Position numbers and translations under genes: made by a program
Origin: Halostella salina
Lineage (GTDB): Archaea > Halobacteriota > Halobacteria > Halobacteriales > Natronoarchaeaceae
Direction of reading: 5' to 3'
Assembly (NCBI RefSeq): GCF_003675855.1
Contig: NZ_RCIH01000001.1
Location: 1 to 64,000, forward strand
Length of the DNA: 64,000 nucleotides
In this document: positions 24,279 through 31,516 of the stretch, one piece after another
Numbering within the stretch: position 1 is the first letter of the stretch
How the letters are laid out: every line of letters begins with the position of its first letter
The notes under the pieces: generated by a model
Seen by the model: the letters and a program-made list of their open reading frames with translations, nothing else
What the model was told of the DNA's origin: nothing
The model's database searches: none

Positions 24279-25154
24279 CTACGCTTCCCACCATCGACCC
24301 CGCTCGGGGAAATGCACGGTGCTCCACCCAGTCAAGGCTACGGAGACGCGCCCGTGATACCAGTTCTTCGCAGCCCCGTGAATTCGAACGCGCTCACCGT
24401 CTTCGATCCACGGAGCATCTGATGCTTTCCAGCTAGTGAACTTCGTTTTCCCACTGTCGTCTTCGATGAGGCCGACTTGAGAAATGGCTGGACTCGACGG
24501 CTCCCACAGCACCGTCACGCGACCTTCGATGCTCACCTCCTTGCGGTCGATGTTTTCGAGTTTCCCGATGGGAACCACCTGTCCGGGTGCTTGCGCTAAC
24601 TCCTCGTACACCCCGACGACCGCGCTCATGAGCCCCGTCCCGCCCGCAACCCGCTCGGCCAGCCGCCGACTGATCGCCGCCCGTGACCATCCGTCCAGTC
24701 GCCCATCTAACCGCATCGCCTGCTCGTTCACCGCCCCGAGTTCTTCTTGTGACAGTTCCTCTCTGGGGTCCGGCCGCTCCGGGTCTAACCACGGGTCCAC
24801 GCTCCCTGCTCGCCGTTCGAACGACTCACGCCACCCTGCGCTCTCACGTCCCATCGCCTGCCTGCTCTGCACCTCTCTGTCCGACTCCTGATCCCTGTCG
24901 GCCCGCGTTCTCGTCCGCTCGACCTCCCACTCACGCGCTTCCAGCCGTTCCTGTGCTTCCAACGTCTGTCCGAACAGCCGCCCCTCGACCGCCCGTTCGT
25001 CCGCGTAGTCGACTTTCGCCTGGATGTCCTGCTCGACGCTCGCTCGCAGTTCCAGCCGCACCTCGGTGTCCGCACCGTCTCCAACGCCCGCTTCGTGTTC
25101 ACTCGCCTGTGCCTGATCCGCACGTTCATTACCGCGTAGATTCGTACTTGACAT
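24279..25154 (-). CDS. OB-fold single-stranded-DNA-binding protein (RPA-like)
   Basis: The 291-residue protein starts with a long Glu/Arg/Gln-rich, probably coiled-coil part (about 15-130). A helical segment (about 145-185) follows, and then a C-terminal OB fold with VPIGKLENIDRKEVSIEGRV and SQVGLIEDDSGKTKFTSW. Its last strands run ERVRIHGAAKNWYHGRVSVAL. That OB layout is typical of archaeal RPA and plasmid single-strand binding proteins. It likely protects ssDNA during replication or transfer. ATG 25154 was chosen because the upstream frame runs into a palindromic non-coding region. Typical of haloarchaeal plasmids. Confidence 0.78.
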   Translation of the reverse strand: MSSTNLRGNERADQAQASEHEAGVGDGADTEVRLELRASVEQDIQAKVDYADERAVEGRLFGQTLEAQERLEAREWEVERTRTRADRDQESDREVQSRQAMGRESAGWRESFERRAGSVDPWLDPERPDPREELSQEELGAVNEQAMRLDGRLDGWSRAAISRRLAERVAGGTGLMSAVVGVYEELAQAPGQVVPIGKLENIDRKEVSIEGRVTVLWEPSSPAISQVGLIEDDSGKTKFTSWKASDAPWIEDGERVRIHGAAKNWYHGRVSVALTGWSTVHFPERGRWWEA

Positions 25155-25791
25155 TGGAATCTCACTGATTCCGAAGGCGCTCACCGCGCCGACGACCGCG
25201 ACCCTAATCGCGGTTGTTCGACACGACCCCGACAGACACGTCTTCAGCTCCAACGGCGTGCGCGCCGCTCGCGCCTTCGCGAGCGCCCCTGGGCGCGAGC
25301 GGCGCGCTCCCGGGACAGACCCAACCAGCACCGCGAGCCGGGTGCCCGCCGCGAGCGGCCAGCACACAAGCCGGTTTCCGGTCGAGTCCCGTGGCGTTCT
25401 GCGCCACGGTCAGTTCGAGCGCAGCGAGAACGGACGAGACCGACAGCGCGCTTGGTGCTGGCGTCGAAGCCACACGCCCGGACCGTGGCCGAGCGACGCG
25501 AGGCCGCGAAAGCCCGGACTGGTCGGTCGCGAGCGTCCCGAGTCACGGCGGTCGTGACTCGGCTGCGAACGGCGACTCGTCGCCGTGAGCAGTCGGCGGG
25601 CACAGGAGGCGCGCGGGGCGGGCGAAATACAGAAGCAAACTGTTCACCGAGCACTCGCAGTCGACATTCTCGGTGTCCAGTGAGGGGTCTTCCGACGCTG
25701 GCAATGATATTCCCCCGCCACTGGAAAGCGGGGCAGTCGAATTTCTCGGGAAACTATTCCTTGAGACAAGAACTATATCCTTAGAGCTACA
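25155..25791. other. Palindrome-dense, GC-rich non-coding region
   Basis: Long ORFs in several frames here are by-products of high GC and have no family features. At least five perfect palindromes are present: 25261-25275/25292-25306 (15-bp stem), 25348-25359, 25390-25408, 25538-25562 (10-bp stem, 5-nt loop) and 25569-25586. A CCCCCGC/GCGGGG hairpin lies near 25713-25734. It sits between the OB-fold gene and the wHTH pair. A structured RNA or a replication/transfer origin are possible roles. Confidence 0.5.
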
Positions 25792-26334
25792 ATGTCGAGT
25801 ATGTCCGGGACAGACGCCGCCGGTGGGCCACCCCCCTTCGAGGACGCGTTCGACAGTGACGACGTTGAACAGCGCATCTACGGCACCATCCTCCAGACCC
25901 GTGAGCCGACGACTGCGAGTGCGATCGCCGATGCCGTCGACTGTGATCCAAAGACAGCCCGGAAGTACCTCGGGTGGTTCACAGAGTTGGGCATCGTGTC
26001 CCGGCATGACGGCCATCCGGCCACCTACGAACGGAATGACGCGTATTTCGAGTGGCGACGCATCAATCAACTCGCAGCCGACCACTCCGTCGAGGCACTC
26101 CAGGAACGTGTTCGTGAGCTGACGACGCGCATCGCCGGGTATGAAGACAGGTACGACGCTGCGTCACCGGCCGCCGTCGATGCCGTTGTCGTCGCGGAGG
26201 CCAGCGACGAACGAACTATCGACGACGTGTACAGCGACCTCGCCGACTGGGTGACCGCTCGTGAGGAGCGTGAGCGCTACGAACGGGCTCGCCAGCAGCG
26301 CACAGGTGGCGAACGCGAACAGGCCTCCGGGTAG
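25792..26334 (+). CDS. Winged-helix regulator of a TumA-like pair (DUF7342 type)
   Basis: The 180-residue protein has a winged helix at about 18-75 (RIYGTILQTREPTTASAIAD, AVDCDPKTARKYLGWFTELG and ATYERNDAYFEWRR). A coiled coil (about 95-120) and a charged tail follow. The same layout recurs at 30436. It is followed 8 nt later by a TumE-like gene, so a toxin-antitoxin or regulator-effector pair is likely. A TATA-like ACTATATCC lies 26 nt before a second Met at 25801, so translation may begin there. Confidence 0.72.
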   Translation: MSSMSGTDAAGGPPPFEDAFDSDDVEQRIYGTILQTREPTTASAIADAVDCDPKTARKYLGWFTELGIVSRHDGHPATYERNDAYFEWRRINQLAADHSVEALQERVRELTTRIAGYEDRYDAASPAAVDAVVVAEASDERTIDDVYSDLADWVTAREERERYERARQQRTGGEREQASG

Positions 26335-26342
26335 TCCGCTCG

Positions 26343-26789
26343 ATGGTACCGCCGTCAGGCGATGGTGGGAGCCCTGCCCCCATCGATCGCCCCATCCTCA
26401 AGTTTCTCCAGACGCGGCTCCAAGCGACGAGGCAGGTCTCCCGAGCGACCGTCACGGACGCCAGTGGTCATCTGGAACTTCAAATCGTCTTTGGCCCGTC
26501 GTACTACCCGGCGACCGTCGACGAGGCACAGTTGACGGTTCGCTGGTACACGAACGACGACTTCAAACTCCATTATCGAGAGCAGCATGAGGACCACGCT
26601 TGGGAGTGCCGATGGGACTGTCACCCGAATCCGCACAATACGCGGGAGCATTTCCACCCCCCGCCTACTGCCCCGACACCCGGGGAAGATACATCGTGGC
26701 CAGACGACCACCGTGATGTCGTTGCGCTCGTCCTCGACGAGCTTGAAGAACGGATCGCAGCCCTCTGGGACGAGTCGGAGGTCCGTTGA
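26343..26789 (+). CDS. TumE-superfamily-like partner protein
   Basis: The 148-residue protein has the repeated pattern RWYTNDDFKLHYREQHEDHAWECRWDCHPNPHNTREHFH (about 60-100, in shorter pieces). It shares CRWDxHPNxHNTRxHF with the product at 30964. TumE toxins carry a comparable RWDNxP...H..H core, so I class it as a TumE-like toxin or effector. It is co-transcribed with the winged-helix gene upstream. The toxic activity is unproven. Confidence 0.6.
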   Translation: MVPPSGDGGSPAPIDRPILKFLQTRLQATRQVSRATVTDASGHLELQIVFGPSYYPATVDEAQLTVRWYTNDDFKLHYREQHEDHAWECRWDCHPNPHNTREHFHPPPTAPTPGEDTSWPDDHRDVVALVLDELEERIAALWDESEVR

Positions 26790-26819
26790 GTTTCTGGGAC
26801 TATCGAATACAGGATATAC

Positions 26820-27263
26820 TCATTCAGATCTGGCCACTAGTTCTGGATCGAGGCGTTGGTAAATACCGTCGAAATCGTCGTCGAAGCTCGCGATTCGGTC
26901 AATGGAACGCAACTGGCAATGAGCAACGGACACAGCATCGGTGAAACTCAGTGACTGGTCGGCGTAGGTTTCGAACACATCGAGTGCAGCGTCGAAGACG
27001 TCGGGTTCGACGAACTCAAACTGGAACACGTCCGGAAAGCCATTCCTTCCGAGGATCCGATCACCAACTGTGCGTGCCGCCTCAAACTCACCAGTTCGTT
27101 TTCGGGTGAGTGTGGTGACTTCGTCGAAGACGTAATCGTTCGTGTAGGGCTGGCCGAATTCCCCAGCAAGTAGCCGCTCGAAAAACCCATGTGCTTCGTC
27201 ATGTCGGGCCGCGTCCGCATCGTGGTGTGCATACAACACCCCTGTATCGATGAAAACACTCAT
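26820..27263 (-). CDS. vapC: VapC-type PIN-domain ribonuclease toxin
   Basis: The 147-residue protein has the PIN acidic residues: D6 in VFIDTGVLYA, E about 48 in YVFDEVTTLT, D about 108 in SFTDAVSVAHC and D about 128 in IASFDDDFD. PIN toxins cut RNA, often tRNA or rRNA. It overlaps the VapB gene by 4 nt, antitoxin first. All active-site acids are present. Confidence 0.9.
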   Translation of the reverse strand: MSVFIDTGVLYAHHDADAARHDEAHGFFERLLAGEFGQPYTNDYVFDEVTTLTRKRTGEFEAARTVGDRILGRNGFPDVFQFEFVEPDVFDAALDVFETYADQSLSFTDAVSVAHCQLRSIDRIASFDDDFDGIYQRLDPELVARSE

Positions 27264-27535
27264 TCGTAGAGGATATCGTCGATATCCGATTCGTCAGTTT
27301 CTTTTCCTGACTCGACTGTCCCCTCGTGAAACGTCGCTTTCGCTGCTTCCGAAACCGGCACGCGTTCCTCGCGAAACGACTCGATCAAGTCCGTCTTCGA
27401 GGCGACTGCTTCGTTGACGAGTCGTTCAAGTAATTCCTGCTGGGTGACTTTGGTCCCCGTCTTTACCCGGATCTCCGCCTGTAATCGTTCAAGACGGGAT
27501 TTCGTTTCTTCGTCCATCTTCACGGAGGTCGCCAT
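27260..27535 (-). CDS. vapB: VapB-type antitoxin
   Basis: The 91-residue protein begins with a ribbon-helix-helix-like domain: ATSVKMDEETKSRLERLQAEI, then TGTKVTQQELLERLVNEAV. An acidic C-terminus (about 60-91) follows that should bind VapC. Repeats of GTTCTACC-type words directly upstream are likely its operator. Start ATG 27535. Confidence 0.88.
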   Translation of the reverse strand: MATSVKMDEETKSRLERLQAEIRVKTGTKVTQQELLERLVNEAVASKTDLIESFREERVPVSEAAKATFHEGTVESGKETDESDIDDILYE

Positions 27536-27574
27536 GTTCTACGGTAGTACGTTCTACCAAGTAACGTTTTCTAC
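27536..27574 (-). promoter_or_regulatory. Repeated GTTCTAC(C) words upstream of vapBC
   Basis: The + strand words GTTCTAC (27536-27542), GTTCTACC (27551-27558) and TTTCTACC (27567-27574) form three direct repeats. An interspersed GGTAG makes GGTAG-TACGTT-CTACC an inverted pair. They lie between the vapB start and its expected TATA region. An RHH operator is likely. Confidence 0.45.
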
Positions 27575-27749
27575 CAGCACCTGTTCCGCCGACCGTGGAC
27601 GAGCTCAGGACTAGTTCTTTGTTGACTCCTTCAGGATCGTTGCCTGTCCCTTCTGAGACACTCGTACGACTTTTGGATCCCGGATACTACTAGCCATTCG
27701 TAGTAAGATCTAACCCTCTCTGTATTACTAAAGCTATCACAATCAAAAA

Positions 27750-28427
27750 TCACCAGTCGTCGCCGATGCGCTCCCGAGCGGATTCGTATTCCCCATTCGT
27801 CTCCCAGTACTCGCCCGTTTCGACGTGTTCGACGACGTAGCGTGCTCGGCAGGCACCACACCGCCGTTTCTGGGGTTCGGTCACGGCTTTTGATGCTTGA
27901 TGCCGATCAGCACTCCACGAACACGCTGGATCCGTACACCGAAGCACCACCCTCGCATCGCTGAACGTCCGGCAGTGTCTCGGTACGTCGAGTTCGGCTG
28001 CTTTCGTCCGGAATCGGTCGCCGTGACTCGACTCGCCGTAGTGCTGGAACTCCCAGGCATGGACGAGTTCGTGCCGTATCACGTCGGTGAACTCTGCCCA
28101 GCCGTATTTCTCGTAGGCCGCCCACGTGAGTCGGATCGTCACCGTCTCTGTCTGCCGGTCGTACAGACACACGCCCGCCCGGCGCTTGGCGCGTTCGGAG
28201 AGTTCCCACTGAATCGAGTCAGTGTCGACCTCGATATCTACCGTCTTCGCATACGTCCGGACTCGGTCGAGGAACCGTTCTCGGGTCGCAGGTGCTGTCT
28301 CGTCAGCCTGCATCTCTGAGTCCACAGTATCGGTCGTGTCCGGGTCCATCCGAAATCGGTCACTCGTCAGTGTCGTCTGCGTTGTCCCTGTTAGATCTAT
28401 CGGTCGCCCCGTCGAGGGTCGCGTCAT
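27750..28427 (-). CDS. SprT-like zinc metallopeptidase
   Basis: The 225-residue protein carries the SprT/Spartan-type active site HELVHAWEFQHYGESSHG (about 118-135), with HExxH plus a third His. The C-terminal zinc ribbon is CTDPACSW ... RRCGACRARYV (about 160-200). SprT-like proteases digest DNA-protein crosslinks in eukaryotes; the archaeal role is unproven. GTG/ATG choice: ATG 28427 overlaps the upstream small gene by 4 nt (ATGA), so I prefer it over a later Met at 28349. Similar genes occur repeatedly in haloarchaeal mobile DNA. Confidence 0.85.
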   Translation of the reverse strand: MTRPSTGRPIDLTGTTQTTLTSDRFRMDPDTTDTVDSEMQADETAPATRERFLDRVRTYAKTVDIEVDTDSIQWELSERAKRRAGVCLYDRQTETVTIRLTWAAYEKYGWAEFTDVIRHELVHAWEFQHYGESSHGDRFRTKAAELDVPRHCRTFSDARVVLRCTDPACSWSADRHQASKAVTEPQKRRCGACRARYVVEHVETGEYWETNGEYESARERIGDDW

Positions 28428-28651
28428 TCGTCCGTCCGCCCCGGGTCCGTGAGTTCCGCCGCCCGGCGTGCAAGTTGCTCCAGGACGGCCAGGCGATTCT
28501 CGGTGGCATTCTCGTATGCGACACACGCCCGCAGCGTGGCCATATCGTTGATCGTTTCGATCCCTGCTCTACAAAGCCGCGGGTTCGATGCCAGTCGCTT
28601 CGCGGGTGAGAGTGTCTCGTCCGGCTCCGCCTTGCTCGATGTAGTCGGCAT
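28424..28651 (-). CDS. Small helical protein, partner of SprT
   Basis: The 75-residue product is predicted mostly helical (ETINDMATLRACVAYENAT, then NRLAVLEQLARRAAELTD) with a charged disordered N-terminus. It overlaps the SprT gene by 4 nt, so the two are translated together and probably act together. No family is recognised. A strong palindrome with GAGGCACA half-sites lies just upstream. It might be an adaptor or regulator for the protease, but this is inference from coupling only. Confidence 0.6.
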   Translation of the reverse strand: MPTTSSKAEPDETLSPAKRLASNPRLCRAGIETINDMATLRACVAYENATENRLAVLEQLARRAAELTDPGRTDE

Positions 28652-28657
28652 GTCTGT

Positions 28658-28711
28658 TGTGCCTCGCCACGTGAGGCACAGATAGAATTGGCACGCGAGT
28701 TTCGAGGCACA
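28658..28711 (-). promoter_or_regulatory. Operator with GAGGCACA half-sites upstream of the SprT operon
   Basis: TGTGCCTC (28658-28665) and GAGGCACA (28673-28680) form a perfect 8-bp inverted repeat around 7 nt. A third GAGGCACA occurs at 28704-28711. They flank the AT-rich TATA region (28681-28690) of the minus-strand promoter, whose gene starts at 28651. Such placement fits a repressor. Confidence 0.6.
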
Positions 28712-28879
28712 CTCTGAGATTGTGAGTACAAACCCACGGCGCTGGTTCCAGAGATGCCCAACCGGCGTTGCTTGGGGCTACCTCTTACCTCTGTTGGCCA
28801 ATCGCTAGTGTCTTTTCTCGATGGTTTCGACTGTCTCCTTTGGTAGCTCGGAGAATAGGAACCGTCGGAACGCATAAGT

Positions 28880-28895
28880 CATTACCGCAGTAATG
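28880..28895. promoter_or_regulatory. Small palindrome upstream of the DUF234 ATPase
   Basis: CATTAC-CGCA-GTAATG lies 12 nt before the ATG at 28908. It may be an operator or simply promoter-proximal structure. Confidence 0.35.
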
Positions 28896-28907
28896 ATTAT
28901 CTAAAGA

Positions 28908-30314
28908 ATGACCTTCTACGATAGAACCGACGAACTAGCAGCACTCGAAACAGCATTCGAGTCACACAGCAACGAGTTTTACGTGGTCTATGGACGGCGG
29001 CGGGTTGGCAAGACCGAACTACTCAAGGAATTCTGTGCAGACCGCCCGCATATCTACTTTCTCGCGGCACAGGAGGCGGAATCCCGCCAGCGAGCAAAGT
29101 TCGTCGAACAGATCGCCGATCACTTCAATGATCGCGTTCCGCGTATCGACGGCTGGGACGATGCCTTTGCGTACCTCGGTGAAAAGATCGCGGGCGAGCG
29201 GCTCATAATTACCATTGACGAGTTCCCCTACTTAGTCGACGAAAACGATTCGCTACCATCATACGTCCAGTCGTTCGTCGACGAACGTCTGTCAGACACT
29301 GAATCGATGCTCGTCCTCTGCGGGTCAAGCATCAGTACGATGGAATCAGAGGTCCTCGGCCATGAGAGCCCTCTGTATGGCCGTCGCACTGGACAAATCG
29401 ATCTGCAACCGTTTTCGTTCACCCAGTCTCGTAATGTCATCGAGTACGACCTTGTAGATGCGATCCGGTCGTACGCGGTAACGGGGGGGTCCCCGATGTA
29501 TCTCACACTCTTCGAATATTCCCAGGATCTTGCAAGCAACATCCAGGCGAAGATACTCTCGCCGACGGCTGTCCTCTACAACGAGCCTGAGTTCCTGTTG
29601 CGTACCGAGTTACGGAGCCCCGCTCGATACATGAGTATTCTCGAAGCGATCGCGACGGGCCACACGACCCCGAACGAGATCGCTGGTGCAACTGGGATCG
29701 ATTCGGGCCCGTTGTCGAAGTACCTCCAGACGCTTCGTCGACTGAGGCTCATCGAGCGAACGGTGCCGGTGACTGCATCCGCCAAGCAATCGAAGCGCTC
29801 GCGGTACGGTGTCGCCGACGAATTCCTGCGCTTTTGGTTTCGCTTCGTCGAACCGAACCGATCCAGCATCGAAGAAGCACCAAATATCGTGTACGACGGC
29901 ACGATCGAGCCGAACCTGCCAGACCACGTCGCAGTGACGTTTGAGGATGTCTGCCGCGAAGCTGTGTGGGAAGCGATTAGACGTGGCGACCTCGGTCCCT
30001 ATTCCGAGGTCGGCCACTGGTGGTACGGAGAAGACGAGATCGATATCGTTGGTCTCTCGCCAAATGACGAACGGGTACTGCTCGCGGAATGCAAGTGGAC
30101 GACAGACCCCGTTGGCCACGGACTTGCCGAGTCGCTTCGGGAGAAAGCTGAACGTGTGCAATGGGGGCCTGCAACACGAGACGAGGAGTTCGCCCTGTTT
30201 TCGAAAAGTGGGTTCGTTGACGGTCTCGCTGCGGACCTCGGCGATGACTGGTCATTGTTCGGTCCAGAAGAGCTTGACCAGCTGCTTTCATCCACTGGAA
30301 GCATCGGGGCTTAA
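28908..30314 (+). CDS. Archaeal STAND/AAA ATPase with C-terminal DUF234 (PD-(D/E)XK-like) domain
   Basis: The 468-residue protein has Walker A YGRRRVGKTELL (about 27-38) and Walker B LIITIDEFPYL (about 103-113). The LVLCGSSISTME sensor follows, then a winged-helix region (about 245-290). The C-terminal domain carries the nuclease-like EIDIVGLSPNDERVLLAECKW (about 380-400; Glu-Asp ... Glu-x-Lys). This is the MJ1010-type archaeal ATPase family, often linked to mobile DNA. The role is unknown. It could use ATP to move or cut DNA. Its last codons overlap a TnpB-element end hairpin. Confidence 0.82.
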   Translation: MTFYDRTDELAALETAFESHSNEFYVVYGRRRVGKTELLKEFCADRPHIYFLAAQEAESRQRAKFVEQIADHFNDRVPRIDGWDDAFAYLGEKIAGERLIITIDEFPYLVDENDSLPSYVQSFVDERLSDTESMLVLCGSSISTMESEVLGHESPLYGRRTGQIDLQPFSFTQSRNVIEYDLVDAIRSYAVTGGSPMYLTLFEYSQDLASNIQAKILSPTAVLYNEPEFLLRTELRSPARYMSILEAIATGHTTPNEIAGATGIDSGPLSKYLQTLRRLRLIERTVPVTASAKQSKRSRYGVADEFLRFWFRFVEPNRSSIEEAPNIVYDGTIEPNLPDHVAVTFEDVCREAVWEAIRRGDLGPYSEVGHWWYGEDEIDIVGLSPNDERVLLAECKWTTDPVGHGLAESLREKAERVQWGPATRDEEFALFSKSGFVDGLAADLGDDWSLFGPEELDQLLSSTGSIGA

Positions 30315-30323
30315 CCCCGAGGC
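30304..30323 (+). repeat. TnpB-type right-end hairpin at the ATPase 3' end
   Basis: GGAAGCAT precedes TCGGGG-CTTAA-CCCCGA, which overlaps the ATPase stop codon. The same GGAAGC(hairpin) arrangement marks the right ends at 6008-6031 and 38406-38431. It may be a relic end that now supplies the gene's terminus, or a terminator. Confidence 0.5.
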
Positions 30324-30380
30324 AATTCGTGTTAAAATAATGGATAACCTCCGTTTGCGTGGGCCACTTCGACGCATGCT

Positions 30381-30392
30381 CAAATATATTTG
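30381..30392. promoter_or_regulatory. Palindrome CAAATATATTTG upstream of a wHTH pair
   Basis: A perfect 12-bp AT-rich palindrome lies 44 nt before the start at 30436 and just upstream of the TATA-like AGATATATTG (30403-30412). This is a plausible operator for the downstream winged-helix protein. Confidence 0.45.
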
Positions 30393-30435
30393 ACCGATCC
30401 GAAGATATATTGAGAGTACTCACCTACAGATAGAT

Positions 30436-30963
30436 ATGACCGAGTTCGATCCGGCCCCACCGTCCGACGATACCGAGCGACGGTGGCAGACGGGAACAGA
30501 CACGTTTGGACGCGTCTATGACGTTGTCCTCGGAATCACGTCTCCGACTGCGTACACCGAGATCGCCGAGCTTGCGGACTGTTCGCCAAACAGCGCGAAA
30601 AAGCACCTCGACCGCCTGGCGGAGATGGGGATCGCCCGGGCCGATAGAGACACCCGTCCGGCGACGTACGAACGAAACGAAGGGTATCTCGAATGGCAGG
30701 ACGCCAGTCGAATCGCAACGGAGCTCTCCACCGAATCGATCATCGACCGCGTCGAGGCGCTTGAAGCACAGCGGACCGAATACGAAGCGGAGTTCGGGAC
30801 GACAGATCCGACGGCTGTCAACGTGTTCGAGCACGGCGATCACGAAACCATCCACGAGCGGATGACCGCAGTCAGCGAGTGGCAGGGCGTGATTCGAGAT
30901 ATCAGGCTGTACGAACTTGCCCGCCAGCTCTCCCAGAACGACGGCCATCTGATACCGGTATAG
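30436..30963 (+). CDS. Winged-helix regulator, paralogue of the gene at 25792
   Basis: The 175-residue protein has the same layout as the product at 25792: a winged helix (about 30-90) with TEIAELADCSPNSAKKHLDRLAEMGI and PATYERNEGYLEWQD. A coiled segment with IIDRVEALEAQRTEYEAEFG follows, then a helical tail (ERMTAVSEWQGVIRDIRLYE). It is directly followed by a TumE-like gene. A leaderless start is supported by a TATA-like box at -27. Autoregulation via the palindrome at 30381 is possible. Confidence 0.75.
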   Translation: MTEFDPAPPSDDTERRWQTGTDTFGRVYDVVLGITSPTAYTEIAELADCSPNSAKKHLDRLAEMGIARADRDTRPATYERNEGYLEWQDASRIATELSTESIIDRVEALEAQRTEYEAEFGTTDPTAVNVFEHGDHETIHERMTAVSEWQGVIRDIRLYELARQLSQNDGHLIPV

Positions 30964-31407
30964 ATGAGTCCGCCACCGGAAGATAACGCCGCACATTCGA
31001 CAGGTCCACCGGATCGACAGACGTTGCGCCTGTTAGAGCGACACCTATCGTCGGATTCGCTCATCGCTGAGGCTGCTTTTGACCCGGATTCCTATGAACC
31101 TCGATTGCTTCAAGGATTGCTTGCGGCTGAGCGATACCCGGACTCGGTGACAGCGGCCCGACTCGATATCCGATGGTTCACAACGGGCGATTTCTCGGTC
31201 CACTATGTCGAAGAACACGAGGACGGGGTACGTTGGGAGTGTCGCTGGGACCGACACCCGAACACGCACAACACTCGGTTGCACTTCAATGAGCCACCAT
31301 CTGCTACCGAAATCACCGACCTCGAACTCCCGTCACTTCACCCACTCGAAGTCTATGCAACTGTGCTCACGGCGGTTGAGGAGCGTATCGAGACACTGTG
31401 GTCTTAA
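30964..31407 (+). CDS. TumE-superfamily-like partner, paralogue of the gene at 26343
   Basis: The 147-residue protein shares RWFTTGDFSVHYVEEHEDG and CRWDRHPNTHNTRLHF with the product at 26343. The start codon follows the regulator stop without a gap, so the two are one operon. The core RWD...HPNxHN...HF resembles the TumE catalytic region. The two paralogous operons lie only about 4.6 kb apart, so they may be a duplication or two independent arrivals. Toxic activity is inferred from the TumE resemblance. Confidence 0.62.
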   Translation: MSPPPEDNAAHSTGPPDRQTLRLLERHLSSDSLIAEAAFDPDSYEPRLLQGLLAAERYPDSVTAARLDIRWFTTGDFSVHYVEEHEDGVRWECRWDRHPNTHNTRLHFNEPPSATEITDLELPSLHPLEVYATVLTAVEERIETLWS

Positions 31408-31476
31408 TCCAGCTGTCGGTGCTGCACCAGATTCTCTCGGAGGCAGTAACCGTCGCAGGTTGACGCATTGACCTCC

Positions 31477-31498
31477 TCCCACCCCTGAAGGGGTGGGA
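31477..31498 (-). repeat. Right-end hairpin of the TnpB element
   Basis: A perfect 10-bp stem with a 2-nt loop just beyond the tnpB stop. It probably doubles as TnpA recognition site and 3' part of the omega RNA. Confidence 0.65.
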
Positions 31499-31516
31499 TT
31501 CCCGGGCGTTGGGATA

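Noticed and set aside
25204-25660. Several 90-135-codon ORFs in the palindromic region
   Set aside because: They are Arg/Ala/Ser-rich, overlap on both strands and have no family features. High GC and palindromes explain them.
28880-28895. Intrinsic terminator
   Set aside because: The short CATTAC/GTAATG hairpin lies just upstream of a start codon, not after a gene, so an operator is more likely.
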